From: Lepeophtheirus salmonis
Taxonomy: Eukaryota; Arthropoda; Copepoda; Siphonostomatoida; Caligidae
Direction: 5' to 3'
Assembly (NCBI RefSeq): GCF_016086655.4
Contig: NC_052136.2
Span: 42,648,492-42,712,491 of the forward strand
DNA: 64,000 nucleotides
Below, in pieces: positions 45,601 to 58,999 of this stretch (within the stretch, counting starts at the first letter, position 1; each line of letters starts with the position of its first letter). The notes under the pieces were generated by a model. That model had not been told where the DNA came from. It searched no databases and worked only from the letters and a program-made list of their open reading frames with translations. The translations under genes and the position numbers were made by a program.

Positions 45601-46600
45601 AGGTAACACGAAACGTAAAAAATCGTAATCGACCATAACTTTGGAACAAATTGAAATAAATAACTCAACTTGATTTTATATAACTTTTGAGTTATTTTAT
45701 CTTTGTTATTTAGTTCTTGAAGAGAGCACATATAAGTATAAAGTAATTAGGTTCATTTTCTGTGTCTTTTATTTTTACATACCGGCAGGTCATATTTTAT
45801 ACAGCACTGTCCGTGACCCACTTTTGGGTCACGACTCACCTATTGATAAACATTTCTCGAGTACACTTTATCTATAAAAAGTAGTTAGGGCTTCCTTGAT
45901 ATTCGTACAGGGCACCATTTTTTTAATAAAACTTCCTCGACAAACATAAAAATAAAAATAAGGTACACAATAAAATATTACATATATATTTTATCAATAA
46001 ATTAATATCAATGATGTTTAAAGTAGTTTATGCGTGAATTTTTTATTTATGTGTGTCAGATGAGGCTATTTTTGTAATTTGTAGGTAAAAATTCATTCAA
46101 TAGCATTACAGAATTTTTTTTCTGTTATAGCCAAAAATGAATTACCCTCACGTACACAGTAATATAAGTCAAAAATGAATAAATGAACATACTATACAAA
46201 TATTTATTACTATAGTTTATAGTTTTACTATAGATTACTATATCTATACTATTTTCTTAAACAAAGGAAGCAGTATTGCAGCTTATATTAAAGAAGTAGG
46301 GGAGAACGGGGGCAGTTGAAACACGGAACAGTTGTAACAATCCCTTTTTGGAGCATCGAAAAGCAATAGCCAGAAAATGTATATAATAGTAGTATAATTT
46401 GCTGCAGGTTAATATAAAATAAATTAGGGTAGAGTTTCACTGAAAAGTGAAAAATGCCCCATAAATCTCATGTGCTATGAAACAATCCCAAAATTTGAAA
46501 TATAAGTCAACTTCGACCAATTGAGAGTAGTAATTAAAACATTAATTGCTACACATCATATAAAAGCATATAATCAGTACAAACGCTTGTAAAAATAACT
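45601..46600. other. Intergenic, no gene seen
   Basis: AT-rich. A segment near 45810-45860 (GACCCACTTTTGGGTCACGA) contains a short inverted repeat and may be a hAT-type relic, but not enough is present to call it. Confidence 0.35.
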
Positions 46601-46639
46601 TTAACATGTGGTACCCTTGCAATAGTTTGCCGGATTAGG

Positions 46640-49600
46640 TATCCTAATTCAGTCCGTCCTGAGGGTAGTCTAGGGATGGTTTATTGTTCATCCAGCGCCC
46701 GATATCAGAATTCATTAAGAAACTGGAGAGGCTGGAGACGGAATGTCCTTGAAAAGGTCGAATATTTTCTAAAAGTTGTGTCCGCTCAATCATAAATATA
46801 GAACATTCATACCACCAGATCAAATGGTTCTTCATCTCTTAAACCACGCTCACAACATAGTGGCCTAACTTCATGGTGCATAAGGTGATAGTGTCGGTGT
46901 AGGAGACAATGCCCAGTAGTGAACCAAACCAAGGAGTTCAGTTTTCCTTTTGAAAAATCTAAGAGATGCTTCCACCTCCCAAGTTTAACTCTTGGGCGCA
47001 TCGCACAGCCTTGACGACAATAGACAAGGTTCGGCCAAAGTGTCTGCCATTTGTCTATGTAATGGGCAGAGAACTTCTCCCTAAGAGATGAACGAGGGAT
47101 TCAAAAAATTCGGGTACAAGGTTGATCCATACGACTCCGATAAGGGAACGCTTTGTCTTTATCGACCGCAATGCTCCAATTGCTGCTTGAGAGTTCGACC
47201 AGATGCAATATCCCCTAAGACCCCATTTATCACGATTTTCTTTAATCCAAGAAAGAGCCTCTTTTATGGTAAGCATCTCGGTATGTAAAACAGTGTTATG
47301 AAGGCCTCTTCACTACTTGATCACCTTTAGTGATTACAACTCCCAAACCAACGACTTGGTCGCTTTTCCATATATATGAGAAAATATGAGTTTGGTTTTC
47401 AATCTCCTTATCAAAACTGGCTTTTTTATATTTTCGTTCAATTTATGTCGTCTTTTTAGACGTTAGGATACAGATTAGATTTAATTGTGCCCTGCAAAAA
47501 ACCAGATGGAACACTCTTCGTTTTGAGATGACGCCATTTATTAATGTTCTCATCGTAGGTATTGACGATCCGCAGACGAGCATCGTTGCAAGATGCCGTG
47601 CCTCTAAGAAAAGGGGGAGAATTCAAAGAATAACTCCAACCCCCGTGTGGGTATCAAACGCATAGGATGACCGAGACCCAACAATCAAAGTCTCTGGATT
47701 TCGTCAAGAAGAGGTTATTGCCCTAAAGTAATATTGTGTGCCCAAATCAGAGGTCCATATGTGAAGGAAGGTTTCACCACATTAAGGAAAGCCCAGAGTG
47801 ATTGGCGTAGGTCAAGGCCACAGGTTTTTCCACTAAGTCCCTTCATTGCATGGAGAAGTTCCTTGACTTAGGACGATTTTGCTCTGAGATGAGTGTGGAA
47901 TCTAAGTTTTGAGTCCCATATAACCCCGATATATTGCATATCTTGAGAGTATTGTATTTGTTAGCCTCCCTTTGAAAGGTATGGCTAAGAAGAATGTGAA
48001 TGTTTCTCTGGCCACTGTCTTGGAGAGGTTAAAAGTTAGACCCTTGGGATGAACCCATTGATTAACAGTCAGGGGAGTTTGATTCATAGTATGATCATCT
48101 TAGAAGATCAAGTCCCATAAAAATGAGGAAGACATCATCTGCAGAACCGACTACCCTTACCTTAGTATCCTCCAACTTGACTAAGAGATCATTGATAGTG
48201 ATACTCCAGATAATATGGGGCATCCTTCCCCCTGTGTATTATCCCTGGTTGGGCGGACATTCTTAGTAGTTCCTCGAAGAATGGGACTTACAATTCTCCC
48301 TTTCAGGACATTGTCGTACCAAAAGCAGATAAGGAGATCCATATCTTTATCTTTTAGTCCTGTTAAAGTATCAGTAAAGGAAATGTTATCGAAGGCTCCA
48401 CTACAGGAATACTGACAACAAGAACATATTTTTTCTTGCTCTAAACAACGTCTTCTAGGAGGTTGGTTGCTTCGACAAGAACTCAGCCTGTAGATCAACC
48501 AACTGTAAAAGCGTGTTGTCTATACAGATATAGCTACATTTGTTCTTAAAGATGCCATTGAAGAATATGTTCAATTGTTTTAAGAACAAAACATGACAAA
48601 GTTATAGGGCGAACAGACTTTCGATCAACATACAATCTTTTTTACTCGTTTGGGAACGAATATTGCTCTCATCTCTCACCAAACGCAACGAATCTGATTC
48701 AATCTTACAGAGCGTACAAAGAGAAGGCAAAGATATTCCAGCATTTTTTTGGAATATGTTTTAGTACAGAAGGGGAAATTCCATCAAGACCCGCTACCTT
48801 AAAGCCATGAAAGGAGAGAACAGATGTTTGTAGATTTTCCAACGTGATAACACCATCCAAATCATCACTTTCCTCAAGTAAACTCAAAAAGGTCAGCATC
48901 AGGTTCCAGTTCACCTCCGGGGAAATGACAAGCTAAAAGATTTTTGATGATTGTTTCCGGGGTGTCGACCTTCGTTCCATTAATATGACAGAGAAGTCCT
49001 ACAGTGGCCGTTGTTTTAGGCTTTACCGATCGAAGCACTTAAGAGATATATCAAAATAAGCCAAACATAGTCATATTTGCAGCTTTTGTGTAGCAACAAC
49101 TCAACTGCGGTGAACATTACAAGGTAGTTGAACAACAATGGTTGATGATGTCGTCGCTGGTGAATTCTTCAACACTCCAAAAGAGGACCTGCTTTTCAAC
49201 TTGTATGCATGCCCTTCCACCTAGATTTCCGCAACAAATTTAGTTGGACTACTGGAGAAAAGAAAGTTTGAATTAGATCCAAGAAGAGGTTCCTGGATGA
49301 GAGCAATCTCATAATCAAAGTTTGTTTGAAATATTCGGAATGGGTGACATATTTGATAAAATTTGAGAGTTAAACTTGAGAAGGTCCTTTAGTTTTCAAA
49401 GTTTCATCGTTCAGTCTTGGAGGTGACATGCTTGGCTTGCATTTGAGATGTTTCCTGTCAGGATAAACATTAGGACCTGAAAATTTGCTGCATCTAAAGC
49501 TATATCGACCACATGAGTTTTCTTCTTCCACGGACTCTTGTTTCTCTTATTCTATCTCTTCTCTTTCCCCATTACCTTCCTCTCCTGATTCAAGACTATT

Positions 49601-51600
49601 CTCCCTTTACCATTTTTTAATTTCTTTTTCTGGACTTTCCCAACCTTGTTTTGTAATTTTCTTATTTTTTAGGGTCAAATTTGTTGTTTTCCTATTTACC
49701 ATTTTACAATATTCTCTTAATTGACCGTCCTTTGATTTTCAGTTTCCTTATTATTGGTATTATAATCTGCTCCATTATTGGTTTCCGTATCTCCGATGAT
49801 TATTTCGACCTCATTTTCTCCTATAATCTTCCCAGGTATTGGTATTGCAAATATTTCGGTCTCATCGTTTTCTAACTATGATTGAAGAGCAGCCTCTTCT
49901 GTTTTCTTTATTCCCTTCATTCCTTTAATGCGAAATGGTAGCCCCATTTTATTGCAAAAATAGGTTTCAAATTCAACATATTTTGTTTTGTTAAGGCCTG
50001 GGCATTTTGACTTTGTATAATCAAATTTCAAGCACTTAAAATGTTGTGTTTGCAGCATTTCATAATTTTGCTCTACTTTCTTGCCCATAACCAAGATTAT
50101 AGCTGGAAGTCTTTTCTTTTGCTCTATTTTAAATTTTAGTTTACCTGACACAATTTTGCTTAATTTTTCGAAATATTTAGCTTCCCCTTTATTCTCAGGT
50201 TCCAGTGAGAGAGAAGAGGGGCACTCCATGTCAAGTGTCCACACTTTTTGGAAATTTTTGACAAGGCCACAACCGATTTTGATAAGTTTTGGTCAAGATG
50301 TTAATCCCGTCAACGAAACAACAAGTGTAAAATTTTAGACTTTGAAGGCGCGAGGACCCATTTGGGAGTCCTCAAAATTTTGCCCCCTTCGAAATACTTT
50401 GGAACTTGAATAAGCCATAACTCAATTTAAAATATATCAATTCATATCTTATAAAAAAAGACACAGAATAACACAGCATTACGTACGTTTTTAAATAAAA
50501 GGACGGAATTTGCTGTTATGACCTTTTCGAGTTATAGGCCTGAATGAAGGTGATCCCATTGAGATCCCACTCTAATTTTTGCACACCTATAGAATATGAG
50601 GGAATCAAAGTTATTAAAAAAAATTGGCGAAATCAATTTAGAAGCATGGCTGGGGCGCCATTTTATATATTTTGGAATAATATTTTCATTTTTTTTGCAC
50701 ATATGCTATTTTTTTATAAAATATAAATTGAAGCTCGTATTCTTAAAAATATTTTAATAAAAGAAAATGAAATTGGCTCATTCTAAATGGAGTAATGACA
50801 TACTCAAGTACGAAGTTCTTTCTAAGGGGGTCAAACTTTGAGGGACTCCCAAACGGGCCTAGCGCCTCCACAAGTCTAAAATTTTAGACATATTGTTTCT
50901 TTGATGGCATAAATATCCTGACTAAAATCAGCGATGGTGATGTCAGAAGGGTGTGCACACTTGACATGGAATGCCCCAGGAACATCTTCTATTTCGCTAC
51001 CAATTTCTCCATATTCTGCCATTAACTCGTTCAAACAAGTTAAATCTGTTTCTGAGCCGTTTTTATAGCCACCTCAATAGATTTTTGTACATATTCACGT
51101 TACACATGGCTCCATCTTCAACTTCAAATTTCCCTACAACACCATTAAATTGAGTGAATATGTTAATCGGTTTTGAGAACGTAAATATAATAAAATCGCC
51201 CCCACTCTTACAAACATTTACTCTAAGAACTTCGTCCACGCATATAGATAATTCCTCAAATATTTTCTTGTAATCTCTGGATATTTATATATTCTTTATT
51301 TTTCAAATCCAGGTAAACTTTTTCCCAAATGGGGTCAACTTGGTTTTCATTTTTCGATTATTTACTTTGATTTGCTTGAGTAAGAAGTTACAATTTGATA
51401 TGAGTTTCCTACCCTATTATCTATTCTTTCTTCAATAATGTTCCCATTCAATCTTTCAGTATCACTATTTCTTCTTTTCTCTTCTAAATTATTTCATTTT
51501 GGCCATCAGGCAGCTTGATCCTTCTCTTCAAAATAAATCAAAATCTTACCAGTTGAATCTCTTACAATAGACGCTGTTGCAAATTTACTTGAGCCTGAGT
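46640..51600 (-). mobile_element. Degenerate non-LTR retrotransposon (LINE) with EN, RT and RNase H parts
   Basis: Minus-strand order from high to low coordinate: a possible ORF1 region (about 51600-49500; piece HFKCLKFDYTKSKCPG may be a decayed zinc knuckle), an AP-endonuclease piece (about 49320-49210, EIALIQEPLLGSNS), RT fingers (48900-48720, ITLENLQTSVLSFHGFKVAG then LDGISPSVLK), RT palm (48430-48190, CSGAFDNISF; the usual YADD is SADDVFLIF near 48150), the RT C-terminal side (48087-47900), RNase H (47276-47055, AIWSNSQAAIGALRSIKTK-like) and a terminal piece (47001-46807, VWFTTGHCLLHRHYHLMHH). An RNase H downstream of RT points to the I/R1/LOA group. It is full of stops and deletions and cannot be active. 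Confidence 0.8.
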
Positions 51601-51659
51601 ACGATTGAATATACAATCTGGAAGCTTTGTAAGGCTGGTAGCTTTGATGAAAACCAAGA

Positions 51660-52320
51660 AGTGGTCGTCTAAGATCAGCAAGCACCCGGAGGAAAAATTA
51701 ATTGTAACTGTAAACGATTGATGTCCAAAATGGTGTCAGAAATCGTAATTTCGCAGCAATCAATGCATAAGTTGGTCCTTAATCACTTGAACATAAAAAC
51801 TTTTAAGGTACGGTACCGTCAGAAACTCAGAGATGCTCTGCGAGTCAAAATAATGAAGGGGTTCTCGAAATTGTTGTAAATAAATGCGCAGAAGCTCTGC
51901 ATTGTCTTTAGTCACGAGAAAAAATTGAATAAGGACTAAAAATTTAACCTCTTGCACTTCATAGGTTTAAGGAACATTCTTCAGATATCAAGAAAATGGT
52001 TTTTCAGCAAGATGGAACTTCAATTAATATTGATCGATAATCTCAGCAATGGCTGAAATAACTAATTCCATTTTGGAAAAAATTGATATGTCCTACTTTG
52101 AGTCTACATCTTAACCCCCTTGGATTATTTTGTATCGGGTTATCTGGAGTCAAAGGTTAAAGTTCATTCCTATCAGAATTTGGTATTTCTCCGCAATACC
52201 ATTGAAGAAGCGTTGGGTGAAACTTTCTGTAAAGATACATCCGTACAGAATGCAATTCTTTACACTCGTCTGGATCGTATGTTTTGGCTAACAACAGCAG
52301 ATATATCGAATAAGAAATAA
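51660..52320 (+). mobile_element. Tc1/mariner-like transposase remnant
   Basis: N-terminal pieces ISQQSMHKLV and NIKTFKVRYRQKL resemble the HTH part; then after frame changes WFFSKMELQ (a decayed QQDG block), PLDYFVSGYLESKVK (the decayed PLDYSVW block) and LVFLRNTIEEALGETF, then a C-terminal tail with stop at 52318-52320. Frames shift repeatedly. Confidence 0.65.
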
Positions 52321-53090
52321 GCTAAGAATCATATTTTATAACTTTTCTTGTTTCTAAATATAATTTTGTCTGATGAATGATTGCGTAAAATAATACCTTT
52401 AAAACTTTTGAATAACACTGTATGTACGTACATTAGTTTTATATAAAAATAAGCGTTTAATCATATAGTAAATAATTGTACAGGTATTACCTGGGAATAG
52501 AAGTATATAATAGTATCATTCATATAATATTTCCTACGCACACTCTTAGCTGTTTCACCTTTTCTATTGAATGATATATATAATATAAAATACCTCCACT
52601 ATGACAAAAATCAACGTATGTAGATAATTCAAAATGAAGGACAATCCAGGAATGACAAATGTTAATTACATACGCTCCATTTACCTAATTACCTGATACA
52701 AATACCATTTTGGATCAAAATGACCTTCTTGACACATACGACATATATAAAAAGTCATTGGTTGATAAAAATTTAGTGATCACCATGTGAAACGACGTTC
52801 CCCGATATTAACTTTCTAATGTATTCCATATTTCAAACACACGAATGCAAAAAAATCAATATGTATCTAGTAAAAGTCTAATCGACAAAGCATAAAGAGT
52901 AACTACCTTTATTTCATAAATCGTTTTGCATTCTATTATGAAAAATACTTTACCAATAGTACGTTTAAAAGAATATTAGTTATAACTTCCGCTAACGAAA
53001 GTGAGTTATGTTTTTTTGTATTTGTTGGCTTATTTATTTGCTTGTTTGTTAGTCAGGAAGATTATGACGTATCAAGGAGAAGAGGGAATC
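52321..53090. other. Gene-free stretch
   Basis: AT-rich DNA with no recognised gene or repeat. Confidence 0.4.
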
Positions 53091-53147
53091 GACGGCTGAC
53101 AGCAAAGTACATAGGATATTTTTGTGTTAGCAAGGTAACGCCGTGTT
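53091..53147. repeat. Transposon-end-like repeat
   Basis: Diverged copy of the 39366-39420 motif (CGGCTGACAGCAAAGTACAT, GTTAGCAAGGTAACGCCGTG). Confidence 0.5.
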
Positions 53148-53456
53148 AAGCTTTTCTCTTTCAAAACACTCTTCCAATTTTCAGGGTTACCATGTTGATT
53201 TTCATGTTTTTTTAGCATGCCCAAAATACAAACGATTTTCAAAATTAATAATTAATACCTTAATTTAATATTTAAAAAAGTATTAATTGTGCGGTCTCTA
53301 TTTTTTTATAAGTGAGGGCAAGGGAAATATACCCCATGAAATTCTCTGCGACTATCAGTAGCTGAGTGACTCTATATTTATAATACCGTTAGTTTAGAGA
53401 GAATGTATAGTTATATAATATTTATATTTAAATTTATATATATATTTATTTCAGCA

Positions 53457-54240
53457 GGTGGTCCATTGAAATCTGAACACTTACTTATTCCATTGAATTT
53501 AATTCATATTTCGATATATTTGAGTATAAACAATTAGCTGCAAAACAAAAGAAACCTGAGCTCTCTGGCTTACCTACAAGTCGAGAAAATAACCCTTGAA
53601 CGTGATCGACAAATTTCCATTTGCGCACTCCAAGCCGTTGGGTGTTTCCAGGATCACCGTCTACACCTTGAGCAAGTCCGAAACGTTCGTGGGAAAGAAG
53701 GGCTCTATCAAAAGTTCAAACTAGAACTGGAGGAATTAAATAAATAAGCTTAGATCAATCCCTCTACAATGCATGCTAGAGATCTGGGGGCTTCACACCA
53801 GACTGTCCAGAGAGCCTTCAAAAAAGTGGATAGAAAGAGCCTTGCGAGGGTGGAGAGGCCACTTTTGACACCAACAATGAAAGAAACCCGTCTCCTTCAC
53901 TGTAAGACTCGTTTTTGACACTTTTTCCATCCTACGGCCCTGATGCCAACCCTCCAATTACACCTTTTGGGTGCATGACGAGAAGAAGGCCTGTAGTGTC
54001 CCTAATCTAAGCACGTAGGCCCTCAGAGCAACTCCCAGCTAACACTGAGACGCCATGACAAATGATTACATCTGCAGCGGGTGCCAGCCCTTCGCCGCCG
54101 CCTATAAGCCATCATTGCCGCTGAGGGATGATTAAGAGAGAGATCAGACACACATCCATTTATAGTATTAATTTTGTTGAAACTCTAGTGTTAATTAATA
54201 AATAGTTTTTTGTTGAAGTTTAAAATTCAAAATAGGGTAT
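53457..54240 (+). mobile_element. Tc1-like element, internally deleted, copy 1
   Basis: The left terminal repeat is near 53457 (GGTGGTCCATTGAAATCTGA), matching the inverted right end of the element at 62.8 kb. The interior translates in pieces to a paired-type HTH transposase N-terminus (TLERDRQISICALQAVG, ARDLGASHQTVQRAFKKVDR, LARVERPLLTPTMKETRLL) and, after a large deletion of the DDE core, the C-terminal end (about 54080-54130, AAAYKPSLPLRD). Total size of about 0.8 kb against about 1.5 kb for an intact element. Confidence 0.75.
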
Positions 54241-56329
54241 AATTCTTCTTTTAGAAGAAGATGTTAACAAACACACGACATATTAAATAGTGAACGAATA
54301 AAAGGAAAGAGCACATGCAATTTTTTCCTCTTCTAATAGCTATACTTTGTTTTTCTCTTTACACAATCCCATCTTTAATAATAATCTCAACGTCGGAGAA
54401 AGAAAAGAAGTTGATTGCTTAACTTTTTATTTCACCATCAGAATTGCGTGTCATTTCTCTTAATTATTTAAGTAAAACTAACAAATGTGACATCATATTA
54501 AAGTCCCTTTGTCACCTGATACCTTTGCTCAAATATTAGTACATCTTGTGGACTCATGTATCTATGGACACGTCTTTCACAGTGAAGGCCCTACCCTACA
54601 GATTAACAAAAGTATATACTTTTAAAAAAAATATTTTCAAAAAATATGATTTTGGCTGAAACGGGATTCCGGCCTCTATGGATGCAAGGTAAAAATATAT
54701 AAATATTTTCCGTTTTCTTTGAAAAACGTTTCCATGTGGGTGGGACCTTATTGTAGTCCTTATTCTGCATAAGTAGAACAGATTTGGCCTAGTCATATAA
54801 AATATTTCAATCAAAATTCGTGGCATATTTGTATCTTAATCGTACTGCAAAAAAATTTCTTTGTGAATACATTTTGCCTCTTCATATCTGATGAAATTAA
54901 GACTGTACGACTGTTTGCAAGGACATTTCAGGGGGGAGGGGAAAGGGTAAGTATTATTTGATTTGCTTTAAATTATATTTTCATGATATATACTTTGACG
55001 GGTTAACTCCTTGTTTCATGATAAAAAAAATCTTAAAAAACACAACAAAATGAACATCTTTGAAAAATTATTGAGGATGGTCCATAAATGGGAGGGGTAA
55101 GAATTTTTTTAAAGACGATACAACTATTTTTGACAAACTGATGGTTTTATGTATTAATAACGATCGAAATTTGTAAATTTACGGGGCGGGGGTACATTGT
55201 GTAAGTTTCCTCACACGTAATATTTTCTTTTTCTATTTCGAAATTAGAGACAGCGACAGCGGATAGTTGAAATTCTATTATTCGAACCTATTAAGAATAT
55301 ATTATTGTTTATTGGAGTAGGAGGAGAGAGATTTTGATTTTTCCGAGATAATCCGACAATTATCACATTGGAAGACCGACCATGAAGGTAAATAGGAGGT
55401 CTCATTGAAGGAGAAGATTGTTATCTCTTATGAAGTATTCCGGGTGGGGGGACTCATTGTTGATCCATGGACTGAGGGATAAGGCCGGAGATCACATTTC
55501 ATTAAGTAAAACACTACGAAACAAATTAGAGTAATTGTGAGTCGAGATCTTCTCTTTCTAATCCAATAATATATTCTGCGCTATGCAAGGTTATTTTATT
55601 ATAATTAAATGGTTACAATAACTGAACATTCAGCTGTCGTTATCTCCCATTTCGATATAGAAAGAGAAAATTATACAATGTGCACTAAATCAGTTTACTT
55701 ATGTAAATTACTTCATGTTTAATTTCATTCATTATGATGATACTGAGACCTTCACATACTAAAAAATATTAAATACTTCCAAGAAATATATTCATATCAC
55801 TATTTTGTAATCCTATTTATAGAAATGACGTAAATTTTTCTTTGCTATCTTAAGGAAGAGAGGGAACATTTCCTTGTACATTAGGGTGGGTTGTTTTGAA
55901 GGGGTTTGATAAAAATTATCGTACATTGAAACTGGGGTATCAACTAGAAGTTGTGTATTGGTATATATATAATTTGTGTAAAATATGAGCTCCAGGGAGT
56001 GGTTTTCAAAGATTCTCCATTTGATATACATTTATTAGATTATGTCTATTTTTCAAATAATAGATTTTTTATGTGAGTATGACTATAAGTATTATATACT
56101 ATATAATTAATTATTATGTTAGAAAAGTTGACATGTTATTGTTTTGCTCCTGACGCATAAAGATGAAAATAACATTTAATTTGTGATGGCTTGAGCCCAT
56201 TTTTTTTATCACATATATAATATGTAAATTTTGTCTGTTTGTTTTATTGATTGCCTTGGTAACACTCATTTTTGAATATTTGAGTATTTTTTATTTTTCG
56301 TGATAGCAATTTTTTTGCAAAATCGGTCA
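54241..56329. other. Gene-free stretch
   Basis: AT-rich with some G-rich patches (54925-54950, 55080-55100, 55440). Nothing coding recognised. Confidence 0.4.
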
Positions 56330-56930
56330 TTTAATATGGATACCTTCAGCATCCATAATAACCCTCGTATATTGCCGGAAGCTCTTGCAGGAGTTGATGA
56401 CAAACTTTTGAAACATGCTGCCACTATAGCGCCGTCAATTAGTCCACATATTGTTTGGAGTTTTGTAGATTTTCCCTTTCGAATGTGCCCATCACAGCAA
56501 AGCCCAGCAGGTTCAAATCAGCTGAGGAAAGATCCATATCTTTCTGCCTTTCAAGCTTCCTGGTCTGCATGACCTCTGATAAAGGGTGGTGTGTGATCCT
56601 CATGTATGGGAACATTCTCGAGTAGCCCTTCACAGTCATCCTGATAGTTCTAGCAGCCACGGAGAAGTCGTTGGAGAGACAATTCATCGATTTGGTGTGG
56701 TCCTCCTTAATATTCTTCTCCAAGATGGACAGAAACACAAGATCCCTCATTAAATTGTGCCCGCCACTTCCTGCTTTCCTAGAGAGGTCTTCTCCGTCAT
56801 TCTTCATCTTGGCCAAATTGAAAACCAGGCTCCTAGAGCACTTCACAATGCCCATCAACTTCAGCATTTTCTAGATCTGTGATGGGCAGCTTTTTGGCTT
56901 CTTCATCGCTCATGATGACGAGATTACAAA
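56330..56930 (-). mobile_element. Mariner/Tc1-like element with precise-looking internal deletion
   Basis: The minus strand reads an HTH N-terminal region (MLKLMGIVKCSRSLVFNLAK, RKAGSGGHNLMRDLVF, SVAARTIRMTVK, TRKLERQKD) and passes without frame change straight into the transposase C-terminus (SSADLNLLGFAVMG, TFERENLQNS). The whole catalytic centre between about residues 125 and 250 is missing. The 142-codon frame is open, so it could still encode a DNA-binding but non-catalytic protein. Confidence 0.75.
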
Positions 56931-57959
56931 AGCTTTATTATAGTCTATTTATTCACAAGGGATAGCTTAACTTGAATGAAAAAAAGAATAAATAGAAATT
57001 ATATACTAATGAGAAAATGAACATTAATTAGCAGTCCACGTTTTTTTGCCCAACCCTGTACATTTAATATATCAGTGTTGATAATTGTTGGGGCTAAGGC
57101 CGTAAAAATGATGAAAATTTATCATTTCCCTTGGTGAAACCTATAATTTTTCTTACGATAATAATGAAAATTGAACCATTTGATTATAATAAGCTAAAAA
57201 TACCATAATTGGTAATAATGAAAAACATATATCAGGGGCGTCCGCATGCGATGGTGCTGTGGCCCCCTCCAAATATCCAAATGTCCAAAAAAAAGTAATT
57301 CTTTATTTTTTTTTTGAAAAAAGTTGTATTTTTTGTTAACAAGCGTGGATTTTTGAAATGTTTTTGTTCTTAGCTATGGACTTTGGAATTTTTTTTCCAA
57401 AAAGATCATTTTTTGCGAGTAGCTGTATATTTTTGAAAGTAGTTACGAAATGATTTATAATAGGAAATTAAGTTTTTAGATTTTTTTTGGCAAAAAAATC
57501 CAAAAATCAATCCCCCCCCATACACACACACAAAAAAAAATAATAATACAACAGACCCCCATGTATATCTAAACACAGATATTTATGAATAAAGTTGCAA
57601 CGGAATCGGGGGAACCTCTAAAATACATTATATGGGGTTTTAAAATTTTGTATGGAATAGTTTTTCATGGTACTACAAACTTTTTTATACCCCCCCCCAT
57701 TATCAATTTCTCAAATTCGGATTTTCGACTACCTCTAATCTAAATTGTAAGTACAATATTGTTTATTAACTGAGTCTGCACTGTTAGATTAATACTCAAA
57801 AAAGAGCCGCACCCTTTCTCACTTAGTAACATCATATTATATTAATGAGTAATGACTAATGAATGAAGATTCTACTTACTCATGAATTCCATCTTCTTTT
57901 TGCAAAACCTTCATGTTGTACCTACCAAGTATACGCCTATTAAATCACACTTTTTAAAA
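56931..57959. other. Gene-free, A/T homopolymer-rich stretch
   Basis: 57290-57560 consists largely of A and T runs with short C-rich tracts (CCCCCC near 57515 and 57690). Nothing coding recognised. Confidence 0.45.
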
Positions 57960-58690
57960 AAATGAACGCTTATTATGAAAAAATGGTTAAAATTTAATTT
58001 TCAAAGTATGCGCCTTCGCAAGCCACACATTTTCCCCATCTTTCAAAACAATTTATGGATGCCTTACCAAAAAAAACTGTTCGGCTTTGGCTGCAAACCA
58101 GGCATCGATCCATTTTTTGGCTTTAGCGAGAGAATCGAAGCATATATCATCGAGAGCGTTGCCCGTTGATGCAAACAAGTGATAATCGGAAGGGTGCCGG
58201 GTCTGCTGAGTAACATGCATGAGCAGGAGGTTCCCAGTTGTTCTATTCAACAAACTGGGACTATAGAGAGATGCGGTGGTGCGTTGTCATTAAGGAAAAT
58301 TACCTTGCGTTGGCTGGTTTCATATTTTTTTTTTTTTTTGGGGGTTCGGTGAAAATTATGGTTCAAATCAGCCAACAGTTGTTCGTAGCTCTTGCTTTCA
58401 ATTTCTACTTGTCGTAGAAGTTGTTGCACTCTTCATTTCTTACGTCAAAATCACCACTTTGGAATTTTTCAAAGAACCTGAAGCATTGTGCTCTGCTTAG
58501 AGCATGTTCACCGTAAACTACTACAAGCATTTGATGGGTTTGAGAAGCCTTTTCCTTGAATTTGTAACAGAAAATCAATTATATCCGCACATCGTTGTTT
58601 GTAGGCACCAAATTAGACATTTTTACGAGCGAAAAAAGTGCGTTGTTGAATGAAACTGTACAAACATTGAATTAAATATTCTTCAAACAT
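57960..58690 (-). mobile_element. Mariner element (Hsmar/cecropia-like transposase), internally deleted
   Basis: Minus-strand pieces: MSNLVPTNNDVRI, then HALSRAQCFRFFEKFQSGDF and DVRNEE of the mariner HTH region, then a jump to KVIFLNDNAPPHLS (decayed HDNARPH catalytic block), then PSDYHLFASTGNALDD, DSLAKAKKWIDAWFAAKAEQ and the tail ending near 57990. The segment between DVRNEE and about the first Asp is deleted or scrambled, and an A13 run interrupts it near 58325-58340. Confidence 0.8.
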
Positions 58691-58999
58691 GTTGAAATAA
58701 GCATTTCCATTTTTTGGACCGGTTTATAATGTCTAACTGGCACACCTAGAGACCAATAGCTGAAAGTCTCATTTCATAGGCACATACTTAGTAAATACAT
58801 GTTCGTAAACAATGAATAAATGGGCCAAACATAACCCATTAACAATTAATACTTTTTGTAAATCCCTTTGCATTCAAAGATATACATCTACAGGGTTTAA
58901 AAGCAAAACATGCACTCACGAAGTAGCTCTGGGTAAGTAGATATATATTTTTTTTTTCAATAAAAAAGATTTTTTTAAACAAAACTATTTAACAATGCC
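58691..58999. other. Spacer between two mariner relics
   Basis: No gene recognised; probably non-coding ends of the flanking elements. Confidence 0.35.

Noticed and set aside
45810..45860. Possible hAT relic around GGGTCACGA
   Set aside because: Only a short inverted repeat is visible; no transposase pieces or ends.
49485..49875. Plus-strand hydrophobic Ser/Phe-rich frames
   Set aside because: Antisense of the acidic/charged ORF1 part of the LINE; the composition is a reverse-strand effect.
57290..57560. A/T and C tracts as a possible regulatory or origin region
   Set aside because: Simple low-complexity DNA with no further structure to support a function.
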